Below, piece after piece: positions 55,915-64,000 of a DNA stretch of 64,000 nt; within the stretch, counting starts at the first letter, position 1; the number at the start of each line of letters is the position of its first letter. Below the pieces are notes generated by a model. That model was not told where the DNA came from. It ran no database searches and saw only the letters and a list, made by a program, of their open reading frames with translations. Source of the stretch: JAAYYY01 sp964579295 (GTDB lineage Bacteria; Chloroflexota; Anaerolineae; Promineifilales; Promineifilaceae); the NCBI GenBank assembly GCA_964579295.1, contig CAZOGK010000002.1, positions 210,305 through 274,304 of the forward strand, read 5' to 3'. Position numbers and translations under genes: made by a program.

Positions 55915-58757
55915 CCTTGCGCGGTGTAATTTTTGACCTGGACGGCGTGATCACCGATACGGCCGAATACCATTATCTCTCCTGGAAACGGTTGGCGGAT
56001 GAAGAGGGCCTGCCCTTCAGCCGGGCCGATAACGAGCAGCTGCGCGGCGTCTCGCGGCGGCAGTCGCTCCTGCTCATCCTCGGCGAGCGCCAGCTTTCCG
56101 AAGAGCGGCTCGACGAGCTGATGAGCATTAAGAACGGTTATTACCAGGAAATGCTGGTCCAGGTAAGCCCTGACGATTTGCTGCCCGGCGTGGCCGAACT
56201 CCTCGACGAGCTGGACCGGGCGGCGATTCCCTACGCGGTTGCCTCGGCGAGCCGCAACGCGCGCGCAGTCGTGCAGCGTCTCGGTCTGGCCGACCGGCTG
56301 GCGGCCATAGCCGACGGGAACAGCGTGGCGCGTACCAAGCCGGCTCCCGATCTGTTTCGCTTCGCCGCGGCCCAACTGGGTCTGATGCCGCACCAGGCGC
56401 TGGTCGTGGAAGACGCCGCGGCCGGCGTCGCCGCGGCCCTGGCTGCCGGTATGCCGGCGCTGGCCTTAGGGCCGGAAGAGCGCTTCGCCGAGCTGGGCGC
56501 GGCGCGCAGCCAGTTCGTCCGCCGCGACAGTCTCGACGGCGCCACGCTGGCCGAGCTCCAGGCAGCGTCGCAGCTAGAAGCTACCTGGCACGTGGTCGAG
56601 CCGCAGTTTGTGGCCGCCAAGCAACCCCACATGGAGACGGTGTTCACCACCGGCAACGGTTACTTCGCCAGCCGTGGCAGCCTGGAGGAGGGATATGCGG
56701 AGGACCATGCCCTCACCCTGGCGCACGGCCTGTTTGACGATATGCCCATCGTCTTTACCGAGCTGGTCAACCTACCCAACTGGCTCGACCTGCAGATCCG
56801 CATCGACGGCCAGCCCTTCCGGCTGGACCGGGGTGAGGTGGCCGGTTACTGGCGCAGCCTGGACCTGCACCACGGGCTGCTGCAGCGGCACGTGCAGTGG
56901 CAAGCGCCGGGCGGCGCGCTGGTCAACCTGACCTTTGAACGCTTCATCAGCTATACCAATCCGCACCTCGGCGCGCTGCGCCTGCTGGTCACGCCGGTGA
57001 ACCAGCAATGCGAGGTTGCCGTCAGCGCGGGCATCGACGGCCACGTGGCTAACGATAACCTGCTCCACTGGCGCCACCTGGAAGAGGGCTATGCCGACCA
57101 TGTGGTCTGGCTCCACAGCCGGACGCGTGGCACGCGCCTGGAGCTGGCAGCGGCCGCCCGCCTGCAGACGCCCGATGCCTTGCCGCTCAGGGCGCAGCCC
57201 TGTCCGGGACATCCGGCCCTCGCGGTTACCGGGCAGCTGGAGGCCGGGCAGACCCTTCAGGTCGATAAGCTGGTCGCCTATGCCAGCAGCCGCGACGAGG
57301 CGCCCGGCGAAACAGCGCCGGGGGTCCTGCCGCGCGCCCTGCTCTATCTCCAGGGGCAGGACTACGACCGCCTGAAAGCGGCTCACATGGCTGCCTGGCA
57401 GGAGGTCTGGCAAGACATCGACGTTCGCATCGACGGCGACGAAGAAGCGCAGCTAGCTATCCGCTTCAACCTCTTCCAGCTCCAGGTAGCGGCGCCGCGC
57501 CACGACGACCGGGTCAGTATCGGCGCCAAGACGCTGAGCGGGCTCGGCTACCGGGGCCACGTCTTCTGGGATACGGAGATCTTCATCCTGCCCTTCTTCA
57601 CCTATACCCAGCCCGAAATCGCCCGCAACCTGCTGCTCTATCGCTATCACACCCTGCCCGGCGCGCGCCGGAAGGCCGCCGCCAACGGTTTCCGCGGCGC
57701 CCAGTTTGCCTGGGAGAGCGCCGCTACCGGCGACGAGGTAACGCCCGGCTACGTACCCACATTCGACGGCAAAGGGTTGGTGCGCATCTGGACCGGCGAC
57801 ATCGAGATCCACATCTCCGCCGACGTCGCCTACGCCACCATGCAGTACTGGCGCGTGACCGGCGACGATGCCTTCATGCGCGATTACGGCGCCGAGATGA
57901 TCCTGGAAACGGCGCGCTTCTGGGCAGACCGCGCCGAGCCAGAGGGGCTAGATGGCGAGATCCGCTATTCCTACCGGGACGTGATTGGGCCGGACGAGTA
58001 TCACGATCACGTGGATAACAACGTCTATACCAACCGGCTGGCGCAGTGGCATCTGGAGACAGCGTTGGCCCTCCTGGAATGGCTGCACGACGAATACCCG
58101 GCGAAGGCCAGCGCCCTCGTCGGCGAGATCGGGCTTGGCAAGGACGAGCTGAGCCACTGGCGGGACGTGGCCCAACGCATCGTCATCCTGTACGACGAAG
58201 AGAGCGGTCTCTTCACCCAGTTTGCAGGTTTCTTTGACCTGAAGCCTGTCGATTGGCCTGCTTTTGCAGAACGCACCCAATCCCTGCAGGTCTTGCTGGG
58301 CATCGAAGGGGCCAACGAAAGCCAGGTGATCAAGCAGCCAGACGTCATTATGATGCTCCTGCTGCTGCGCGACCACTACGCGGACCGGCGAATCTGGGAG
58401 GTGAACTGGGAAACGTACGAGCCGATTACCGACCACGAATATGGCTCATCGCTTGGTCCCAGCTTTCAGGCCTGGGCCGCCGCGCACATGGGCGAGGCCG
58501 GGCGGGCCTACGATTTCTTCATGCTGGCGGCGCGCGCGGACCTGCAGAACGTGCGCGGCAACGCCGGCGACGGCATTCACGCCGCCTCAGCCGGCGGCCT
58601 GTGGCAGGCCCTTGCTTTTGGCTTTGCCGGCCTGCGTCTGACAGACGACGGCTATGAGATCAACCCGTGCCTGCCGCCCCATTGGGAGCGGCTGGCTTTT
58701 TCTTTTTACCTTCGCGGCGAACGACAGCACGTTGATATCCGGCAAGAAAGGGGGTGA
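55911..58757 (+). CDS. Fusion of beta-phosphoglucomutase-like HAD and GH65 disaccharide phosphorylase
   Basis: 948 residues from GTG 55911. Residues 1-~220 are a HAD phosphatase/mutase of the beta-phosphoglucomutase group (VIFDLDGVITDTAEYHYLSW, ASASRNARAV, TKPAPDLFRFAA, VVEDAAAGVAAALAAGMPAL). Residues ~225-948 are glycoside hydrolase family 65: HMETVFTTGNGYFASRG, GHVFWDTEIFILPFFTYTQP and DVIGPDEYHDHVDNNVYTN with the catalytic acid Glu696. GH65 phosphorylases cut maltose, trehalose, kojibiose or nigerose into glucose and beta-glucose-1-phosphate, which the mutase turns into glucose-6-phosphate. Both steps are thus in one chain. The exact disaccharide is not clear. Confidence 0.94.
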   Translation: MTLRGVIFDLDGVITDTAEYHYLSWKRLADEEGLPFSRADNEQLRGVSRRQSLLLILGERQLSEERLDELMSIKNGYYQEMLVQVSPDDLLPGVAELLDELDRAAIPYAVASASRNARAVVQRLGLADRLAAIADGNSVARTKPAPDLFRFAAAQLGLMPHQALVVEDAAAGVAAALAAGMPALALGPEERFAELGAARSQFVRRDSLDGATLAELQAASQLEATWHVVEPQFVAAKQPHMETVFTTGNGYFASRGSLEEGYAEDHALTLAHGLFDDMPIVFTELVNLPNWLDLQIRIDGQPFRLDRGEVAGYWRSLDLHHGLLQRHVQWQAPGGALVNLTFERFISYTNPHLGALRLLVTPVNQQCEVAVSAGIDGHVANDNLLHWRHLEEGYADHVVWLHSRTRGTRLELAAAARLQTPDALPLRAQPCPGHPALAVTGQLEAGQTLQVDKLVAYASSRDEAPGETAPGVLPRALLYLQGQDYDRLKAAHMAAWQEVWQDIDVRIDGDEEAQLAIRFNLFQLQVAAPRHDDRVSIGAKTLSGLGYRGHVFWDTEIFILPFFTYTQPEIARNLLLYRYHTLPGARRKAAANGFRGAQFAWESAATGDEVTPGYVPTFDGKGLVRIWTGDIEIHISADVAYATMQYWRVTGDDAFMRDYGAEMILETARFWADRAEPEGLDGEIRYSYRDVIGPDEYHDHVDNNVYTNRLAQWHLETALALLEWLHDEYPAKASALVGEIGLGKDELSHWRDVAQRIVILYDEESGLFTQFAGFFDLKPVDWPAFAERTQSLQVLLGIEGANESQVIKQPDVIMMLLLLRDHYADRRIWEVNWETYEPITDHEYGSSLGPSFQAWAAAHMGEAGRAYDFFMLAARADLQNVRGNAGDGIHAASAGGLWQALAFGFAGLRLTDDGYEINPCLPPHWERLAFSFYLRGERQHVDIRQERG

Positions 58758-58821
58758 TAGACGGAAACCTGACTCTTCCAATGTCTGGAGTAATGACAAG
58801 CACAAGAAAGTGAGGAGAAAG

Positions 58822-60156
58822 ATGTCTAGAAAATGGTTTCTGTTGCTGAGCTCCCTGCTCGTCTTGAGCATGCTCATGGCTGCCTGTGGCGGCAACAACG
58901 CTGAGCCTACCACCGCACCCGCCGGCACCGGCGTCGAAGACGTTGAAGAACCGGATGTAGTTGAAGAACCCGTGGATACGGGTGAAGTGTCGGAAGAGCC
59001 GGCCCCGGCCGGCGTGACCGAGCTGCAGCTTGCCGGCTGGTCTAGCTCAGATGCGGAGAACAGCCGTCTGCAGCAGGTGGTGGACGACTTCAATGCCAGC
59101 CGCGATGACATTCAGGTGAGCCTGAATTTCCTCCCGGACTACGATACGAGCCTGCAGACACGGCTTGCCGGCGGCTCGCCGCCTGACGTCTTCTACGTCG
59201 ACAGCTTCCGGCTGCCGGACCTGGTGGAGGCCGGCGCCATCGAGCCGGCGGAAGGGCGCGTCGCCGATATCGACGACTTCTACCCCAGCCTGCGCGAAGC
59301 GTTTACCTACAATGGAACCTTCTACTGCCCGCCCAAGGATTTCAGCACCCTGGGGCTGCAATACAACATCGACATGTTCGATGCCGCCGGTGTGGCCCAC
59401 CCGGACGAAAACTGGACCTGGGACGATCTGGAAGCGGCTGCAGCCGAGCTGACCAATGCCGACGAGGGCGTCTATGGTCTGGCCCTTCCGGCAGACTTCG
59501 CTCGCTGGATTGCCTTCCTCTACCAGGCAGGCGGCGCGGTTGCCAACGAAGACTTCACGGAGATGCAGTTCGACAGTGCTGAGGCCCAGGAGGCGCTGGA
59601 CTTCTACGTCGGGCTCGTCGAACAGGGGTACGCGCAGCAGCCTTCGGAACTCGACAGTGGCTGGCCCGGCGAAGCGTTTGGCAAGGGACGGGCAGCCATG
59701 GTTGTCGAAGGGAATTGGATGGTCCCGTTCCTGGCCGACAACCATCCCGACATCAACTACGGCGTCGCCCCGCTGCCGGCCGGGAATGAAGAAGCAACCA
59801 TGGCCTTCACCGTCTGTTATGCGGTGGCTGCGGGCATTCCCGACGAGCGCAAAGAGCAAGCGTTCGAACTCGTCAACTATCTGACCGGGCCGGAGGGGAT
59901 GAAGGCGTGGACGGACCTGGGTTTGGCCATGCCCACGCGGCAGAGCTTGCGTGATCAGTGGCTGGGGCAATTCCCCGACCTTGAGCCCTTCTTGGCGGGC
60001 GCAGACGTAGCTCGCCCCTGGCAGTTTGTGCCCGGCTTCAACGACGTGCTCGACACGGTAAACAGCGGCCTGCAGCAGGCCTTTACCGGCACGATGCTCC
60101 CTGAGCAAGTACTCCAGGACGCCCAGCAGGTTGGTGACGAAGTCCTGAACCGTTAG
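58822..60156 (+). CDS. Sugar ABC transporter substrate-binding lipoprotein
   Basis: 444 residues from ATG 58822, SD GAGGAG. A lipoprotein signal (MSRKWFLLLSSLLVLSMLMAAC by pieces: basic start, hydrophobic core, lipobox MAAC) places Cys22 as the lipid-anchored residue. An acidic, Thr/Pro-rich linker runs to ~55, then an extracellular-solute-binding family 1 domain (LQTRLAGGSPPDVFYVDSFR, GLQYNIDMFDAAGVAHPDEN, AFGKGRAAMVVEGNWMVPFL). It should catch the disaccharide outside the membrane for the two permeases downstream. Confidence 0.95.
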   Translation: MSRKWFLLLSSLLVLSMLMAACGGNNAEPTTAPAGTGVEDVEEPDVVEEPVDTGEVSEEPAPAGVTELQLAGWSSSDAENSRLQQVVDDFNASRDDIQVSLNFLPDYDTSLQTRLAGGSPPDVFYVDSFRLPDLVEAGAIEPAEGRVADIDDFYPSLREAFTYNGTFYCPPKDFSTLGLQYNIDMFDAAGVAHPDENWTWDDLEAAAAELTNADEGVYGLALPADFARWIAFLYQAGGAVANEDFTEMQFDSAEAQEALDFYVGLVEQGYAQQPSELDSGWPGEAFGKGRAAMVVEGNWMVPFLADNHPDINYGVAPLPAGNEEATMAFTVCYAVAAGIPDERKEQAFELVNYLTGPEGMKAWTDLGLAMPTRQSLRDQWLGQFPDLEPFLAGADVARPWQFVPGFNDVLDTVNSGLQQAFTGTMLPEQVLQDAQQVGDEVLNR

Positions 60157-60177
60157 GACCTGTTACCATCATATCGT

Positions 60178-60207
60178 CCAGGGGTGGATCGCAAGGTCCA
60201 CCCCTGG
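60178..60207 (+). repeat. Hairpin between binding protein and permease genes
   Basis: CCAGGGGTGGA (60178-60188) and TCCACCCCTGG (60197-60207) form a perfect 11-bp stem with an 8-nt loop. It begins 22 bp after the binding-protein stop and 22 bp before the permease start. Such hairpins between binding protein and permease genes protect the upstream mRNA and lower downstream expression. Confidence 0.75.
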
Positions 60208-60228
60208 GCGTGGAGAGGGAGGTACAAC

Positions 60229-61263
60229 ATGGCCTCTGGCATCCGGGGACAGGATCGGGAAGACGCAGTAGCTGGCTGGCTATTTATGACGCCGGCGCTC
60301 ATTGTCTTTACGATTTTCCTGATCATTCCCATTATCTTTGCCGTGTACTATAGCCTCACCGACTGGAATGGGATCAGCCCACCAGCCGAGGCCAACTTCA
60401 TCGGCCTGGATAACTATGAGACGGTGTTGGTCGGGGGCGGTATCCGGCAGGCAGATTTCTTCAAGGCGCTGAAGAACACGACCTACTTCGCGCTGGGCGT
60501 GGTGCCGGTGCAGACGATTCTGGCTCTACTGCTGGCGGTTGTCGTGAACCAACGGCTGCTGCGCTATAAGGATTTCTTCCGCACCGCCTTCTACTTCCCG
60601 TCGATCACTTCCTCAGTAGCGATCAGCCTGATCTTTCTTTTCCTCTACCAGCGCAGTGGGCTCATTAACCGCGTGCTGGAGACGATCACCTTCGGTAGCT
60701 GGGAACCCATCGCCTGGATGTCGGATGCGCGCGGCCTCGTTCACATCCTGCTCGGCTACCTGGGGATTACGCTGCGGGACGGGCCTGCGTTCCTCAGCAG
60801 CCAGGTGCTCGGCATGACCGTGTGGGACTGGATCAGCGGCCCGAGTATCGCGCTCGCGGCGATCATGATCATGAATACGTGGACGACCGTTGGCACCATG
60901 ATGATCATCTTTCTTGCCGCCCTGCAGGACATCCCGAGCAGCGTCTACGAAGCGGCCTCGGTCGACGGCGCTACTGCCTGGCCTACCTTCCGGCGCATTA
61001 CGGTCCCCATGATACGCCCGACCATCTTCTTCGTGGTCACGCTGGGCCTCATCGGCACCTACCAGGTCTTTGATCAGGTGTATGTCATGAGTTCAGGAGG
61101 ACCGGCCAAGACGACCTTGACGATGGCCTACATGGTCTACCGCAATGGCTTCCGCAACAGCGAAATGGGGCTAGGGGCGGCCATTGCCATCCTGCTGTTC
61201 ATCATCATCTTCATTCTGACGCTGATCCAGCGCCGGATTACCGGCAGCGAAGCGGATTACTAG
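60229..61263 (+). CDS. Sugar ABC transporter permease, MalF-like
   Basis: 344 residues from ATG 60229, SD GGGAGG six bases upstream. Six to seven membrane helices. The EAA loop that touches the ATPase reads YEAASVDGATAWPTFRRITV. It pairs with the next gene as a heterodimer. A loop between helix 3 and 5 (~150-200) is longer than usual (ETITFGSWEPIAWMSDARGL). No ATP-binding subunit is encoded in this operon, so a shared MsmX/MalK-type ATPase elsewhere is likely. Confidence 0.95.
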   Translation: MASGIRGQDREDAVAGWLFMTPALIVFTIFLIIPIIFAVYYSLTDWNGISPPAEANFIGLDNYETVLVGGGIRQADFFKALKNTTYFALGVVPVQTILALLLAVVVNQRLLRYKDFFRTAFYFPSITSSVAISLIFLFLYQRSGLINRVLETITFGSWEPIAWMSDARGLVHILLGYLGITLRDGPAFLSSQVLGMTVWDWISGPSIALAAIMIMNTWTTVGTMMIIFLAALQDIPSSVYEAASVDGATAWPTFRRITVPMIRPTIFFVVTLGLIGTYQVFDQVYVMSSGGPAKTTLTMAYMVYRNGFRNSEMGLGAAIAILLFIIIFILTLIQRRITGSEADY

Positions 61264-61273
61264 GGAGAGAACG

Positions 61274-62152
61274 ATGGCTGCTGTATCCCAACCCGTGACC
61301 GTAGCTGTGCCTGAAGAAGTGCCGCTCTCGGCCCGCATCCGGCTGATCCTCTCCTATGCACTCCTCTTCCTGCTGGCCCTTACCTTTCTCTATCCCTTTC
61401 TGCTGGCAATCAGTACCAGCCTGAAGTCGCTGCCCGAGATCGCTGCCAACCCGGTTGGGCTGATACCCCAGGACGTAACCCTGGATGGCTACCGGCGCAT
61501 GCAGAATCTGGACATCACGCGCTGGGCTTTTAACAGCGCTCTGGTGGCAACGGTGATCACGCTCGGCAATCTCCTGTTCGCCAGCATGGCGGGCTACGCG
61601 CTGGCCCGCATCCCCTTCCCGGGCAGCAACGTCGTCTTTTTCTCTATCCTGGGCACGATGATGGTACCGGGCATTGTGCTGCTCATCCCGCTCTTTATCA
61701 TCCTCCGGCAGCTCGGTTTCATCGATACCTACTGGGGCCTGACGCTGCCCAAGCTGGTGGCGGCGTTCGGCGTCTTCCTCATGAAGCAGTTTTTCGAGTC
61801 CATCCCTCAGGAAATGGAGGAGGCAGCGCGTATCGACGGCGCCAACCGGCTGCAGATGTTCTTCCGAGTCATCCTGCCCATGGCCCGCCCGGCGCTGGTG
61901 GCGTTGATCATCTTCAGCTTCCAGGGCGCCTGGAATGACTTCATGTTCCCGCTCATCGTGGTTAGCGTGCGGCAGGAACTCTACACACTGCCCCTTGGCC
62001 TGGCCATTCTGCGCGGCGCCCTCGGCGATAACCTGCAGTGGAATGCCATCCTTGCCGGCTCGCTGCTGACGACGCTGCCGATGGCCTTGGTCTTCTTATT
62101 CTTCCAGCGCTACTTTATCGAGGGCATTAGCTATAGCGGCATCAAGGGCTGA
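61274..62152 (+). CDS. Sugar ABC transporter permease, MalG-like
   Basis: 292 residues, six membrane helices. The EAA loop reads EEAARIDGANRLQMFFRVIL followed by PMARPALVALIIFSF. SD GGGAGAG before the ATG, 10 nt after the previous permease stop. It is the second permease of the same transporter. Confidence 0.95.
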   Translation: MAAVSQPVTVAVPEEVPLSARIRLILSYALLFLLALTFLYPFLLAISTSLKSLPEIAANPVGLIPQDVTLDGYRRMQNLDITRWAFNSALVATVITLGNLLFASMAGYALARIPFPGSNVVFFSILGTMMVPGIVLLIPLFIILRQLGFIDTYWGLTLPKLVAAFGVFLMKQFFESIPQEMEEAARIDGANRLQMFFRVILPMARPALVALIIFSFQGAWNDFMFPLIVVSVRQELYTLPLGLAILRGALGDNLQWNAILAGSLLTTLPMALVFLFFQRYFIEGISYSGIKG

Positions 62153-62156
62153 TGGG

Positions 62157-62771
62157 GTGAGGTCCGGAGCCGGCTCGATCTTGCGGCGTGCGTTCCGGCT
62201 CTGGTGGGACGAATGGGTTGTCTTTCTCGTCCTGAACGCCGCCTGGTTCCTCTTGCAGTTGCCGATCATCACCGGGCCGCCGGCAACGGCAGCCCTGTTT
62301 GCTATGGTCAGTGAAAGCCACGGCGGGGTCTACTGGGGCCCGCGTGACGCCTGGGCTGCCTTCCGCCGCCTCTTCTGGCCTGCCTGGCGCTGGGGGCTGC
62401 CCAACCTCATCCTGCTGGCCATCGCCGTCTTCAACTTTGTCGTCTACTGGGATAGCCCCGGCCTCACCTGGGCGCTGTTCCGCCTGATCTGGACCGTGAC
62501 GCTATTCGTCTGGTTTGGCCTGAACCTCGTCTACTGGCCGTTCTGGCTGGCGCAGGAAGACAAGAGCCTGCGCACGACCTACGCCAACGCGGCCCGTTTC
62601 TTCCTCCTGAACCCGGTCTCTGGCCCGCTTCTGGTGCTGGTGACCTTCATCCTCACTCTCGTCAGCCTGATCCTGACCCTACCTTTTACCCTGGCGCTGG
62701 CCTGCTGGCTGGCCTCCATCGCCACGGTCGCCGTGCAGCAGTCCCTGCAGCAGAGGCGGTCGCGCTCGTAG
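62157..62771 (+). CDS. DUF624/YesL-like membrane protein
   Basis: 204 residues from GTG 62157, 4 nt after the MalG-like gene. Four to five hydrophobic segments. The pattern RRAFRLWWDEWVVFLVLNAA, IITGPPATAALFAMV and NLVYWPFWLAQEDKSLRTTY matches the YesL/DUF624 group, often encoded at the end of sugar ABC transporter operons. The role is not known; it probably supports or regulates the transporter. Confidence 0.8.
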   Translation: MRSGAGSILRRAFRLWWDEWVVFLVLNAAWFLLQLPIITGPPATAALFAMVSESHGGVYWGPRDAWAAFRRLFWPAWRWGLPNLILLAIAVFNFVVYWDSPGLTWALFRLIWTVTLFVWFGLNLVYWPFWLAQEDKSLRTTYANAARFFLLNPVSGPLLVLVTFILTLVSLILTLPFTLALACWLASIATVAVQQSLQQRRSRS

Positions 62772-62804
62772 CGCTGCCACCTCTGCTGTGAATGAGCTGC
62801 CAGG

Positions 62805-64000
62805 TCATGAGGCGGCCGCCTCGACCTCGGCGCGGCGTGCGGCGGCATGGCTCCACTGCATGGCCAGCAGGTAGAGGAGCAGCACCGGCGAGAGGAGGAT
62901 AGCTACGGCTACCATCGTCACCCGCGTGGAGAAGGCCGTCGCCAGCCAACCCATGCCCGGCCCGCCCAGTATCTGGCCGACGGCGTCTACCTGCCCGGTC
63001 ATAGACAGCACAGTGGCCCGCACGCGCGGCTCGATCTGCTTATTCGTCCAGGCGCGATAGAGCGGCCAGTTGGCGCTGCGGAAGACCTGGACGACGAGGA
63101 TGGCGAGCAGCGCCGCCGGCAGCCGGGTAGCAATGCCAAAGACGACTACGGCGACGATCATGACCAGGTTGAGCAGGAATTGGGCCCGCAGGGCGCGATG
63201 CGTGTCATCCACGTCGATCTGCTTCTGAATTGCTTCGGTCAGGGCGAGGCCCAGGAGCAGGCTGGCAATACCCAATGCGCCAAACCAGGGCACTGGCCCT
63301 TGCAGCCGCCAGATGTCCGGGAAAGTGAAGTGGGTGAGCAGGTGCGCGTGCCACAGCCGGTCCAGCCCCTCGCTGGAAAGACCCATGAAAAGGCCGATGA
63401 GCAGGATGAGCATGAGCACGCGGCGCGCGCGCACGACCTGCAGGCCGGCGCGGAACGTAACGCCCATCTGTTGCCAGGAGCTGCGCTCGCCGCGCGGAGC
63501 CGGCGCGAAGCCTGTTTCCGGCATGACGAGCGCCAGAAAGATAGAGAGCAGCACGAAAGCAGCGCCGGAGATGAGGATAGGCAGGGCAAGCTGCACCGTG
63601 CCCAGCGCGGAGCTGACCAGGATACCGCCCAGCGCGCCGATGCGCCCCACCTGCGAGGCGCGCATGTAAGCATGGGTCAGGCGCTCTTCACCGATCTCGT
63701 CGGCCAGCCAGGCGTCCTCGGCGCCGCTGATGAAAGTATAGCCCAGACCCCAGATCATCTCGCCGAGGAGAATGGGCAGGAAGAAGGGCAGGCTGCCCTG
63801 GAGGACAAAGGCCAGTCCGATGACGGCGTAGCCGATGACCACCGACAGGCGCCGGCTGTAGACATCGGCGACGATGCCCGTGGGCACCTCGCAGACGAAG
63901 ATGACCACTTCCAGCGCCGTCCCCAGCAGCACAAGCTGCAGCGGGTTCAGATGAGCTGCCTCCACGCGGTAGATAGCGTGGATGAAGCTCATCATGGTGA
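62805..64000 (-). CDS. MFS transporter, N-terminus cut by the window end
   Basis: The minus-strand frame is open to base 64000, and the first membrane helix is incomplete (MMSFIHAIYRVEAAHLNPLQ), so the true start lies beyond the window; a start at 63995 would remove half of helix 1. At least 396 residues and about 11 helices remain. The conserved helix-2/3 loop EVPTGIVADVYSRRLSVVIG is present with its Asp and Arg residues. The type resembles drug- or metabolite-exporting MFS proteins, but the substrate is not evident. It is convergent with the disaccharide operon. Confidence 0.88.
   Translation of the reverse strand, partial: TMMSFIHAIYRVEAAHLNPLQLVLLGTALEVVIFVCEVPTGIVADVYSRRLSVVIGYAVIGLAFVLQGSLPFFLPILLGEMIWGLGYTFISGAEDAWLADEIGEERLTHAYMRASQVGRIGALGGILVSSALGTVQLALPILISGAAFVLLSIFLALVMPETGFAPAPRGERSSWQQMGVTFRAGLQVVRARRVLMLILLIGLFMGLSSEGLDRLWHAHLLTHFTFPDIWRLQGPVPWFGALGIASLLLGLALTEAIQKQIDVDDTHRALRAQFLLNLVMIVAVVVFGIATRLPAALLAILVVQVFRSANWPLYRAWTNKQIEPRVRATVLSMTGQVDAVGQILGGPGMGWLATAFSTRVTMVAVAILLSPVLLLYLLAMQWSHAAARRAEVEAAAS

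Overview
The window is a dense, GC-rich bacterial chromosome segment of ordinary core genes. I see no rRNA, tRNA, CRISPR array, transposase or phage gene. The gene set points to a Chloroflexota-type organism of the Anaerolineae/Caldilineae kind: a T-box-controlled thrS, two sigma-70 factors with one next to dnaG, a full nuoA-N operon, PQQ-propeller kinases, a CtaA-type heme A synthase and many von Willebrand A (VWA) proteins. This assignment is an inference, because no phylogenetic marker was compared.

Layout. 1-4.4 kb: the end of rsmI, an LCP cell-wall ligase, and thrS behind a complete threonine T-box leader. 4.4-15.8 kb, mostly minus strand: a double-VWA membrane protein and a histidine-kinase-like protein without the phospho-acceptor His; an AlbA/Schlafen-type ATPase; a lone glycogen-binding domain; a Rel/SpoT protein whose synthetase site looks dead while its hydrolase site is intact; and an OmpR-type regulator. 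15.2-20.4 kb: a four-gene phospho-signalling block on the minus strand (Ser/Thr kinase with beta-propeller, PP2C phosphatase, J-like/VWA protein, zinc-ribbon FHA protein). 20.4-25.6 kb: PIG-L deacetylase, moaC, a moaD-moaE fusion, a small membrane protein, fabF, rnc and a RmlD-like reductase. 25.8-35.5 kb: a group-2-like sigma factor, an ABC-F ATPase, a coaE-GNAT fusion, a small membrane protein, a site-2 protease, dnaG and the probable primary sigma factor.

35.6-51.8 kb holds the complete complex I operon nuoABCDEFGHIJKLM-N, with a metallophosphoesterase between nuoM and nuoN and a histidine-rich insert in NuoL. 51.8-54.7 kb: a DUF72 protein, heme A synthase and an FAD amine oxidoreductase, all on the minus strand. 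54.7-62.8 kb is a disaccharide uptake and phosphorolysis operon: LacI regulator with an obvious palindromic operator, a HAD-GH65 fusion, an ABC binding protein, two permeases and a YesL/DUF624 protein. The window ends in a truncated MFS transporter.

The best candidates for something new are the kinase/phosphatase/VWA/FHA block, the synthetase-dead Rel, the kinase-dead histidine kinase paired with a double-VWA protein, and several gene fusions (MoaD-MoaE, CoaE-GNAT, HAD-GH65). Two genes, moaC and the ABC-F gene, have a perfect TATAAT so close to the start codon that their mRNAs should be nearly leaderless. No single locus is unmistakably a new defence or mobile system.
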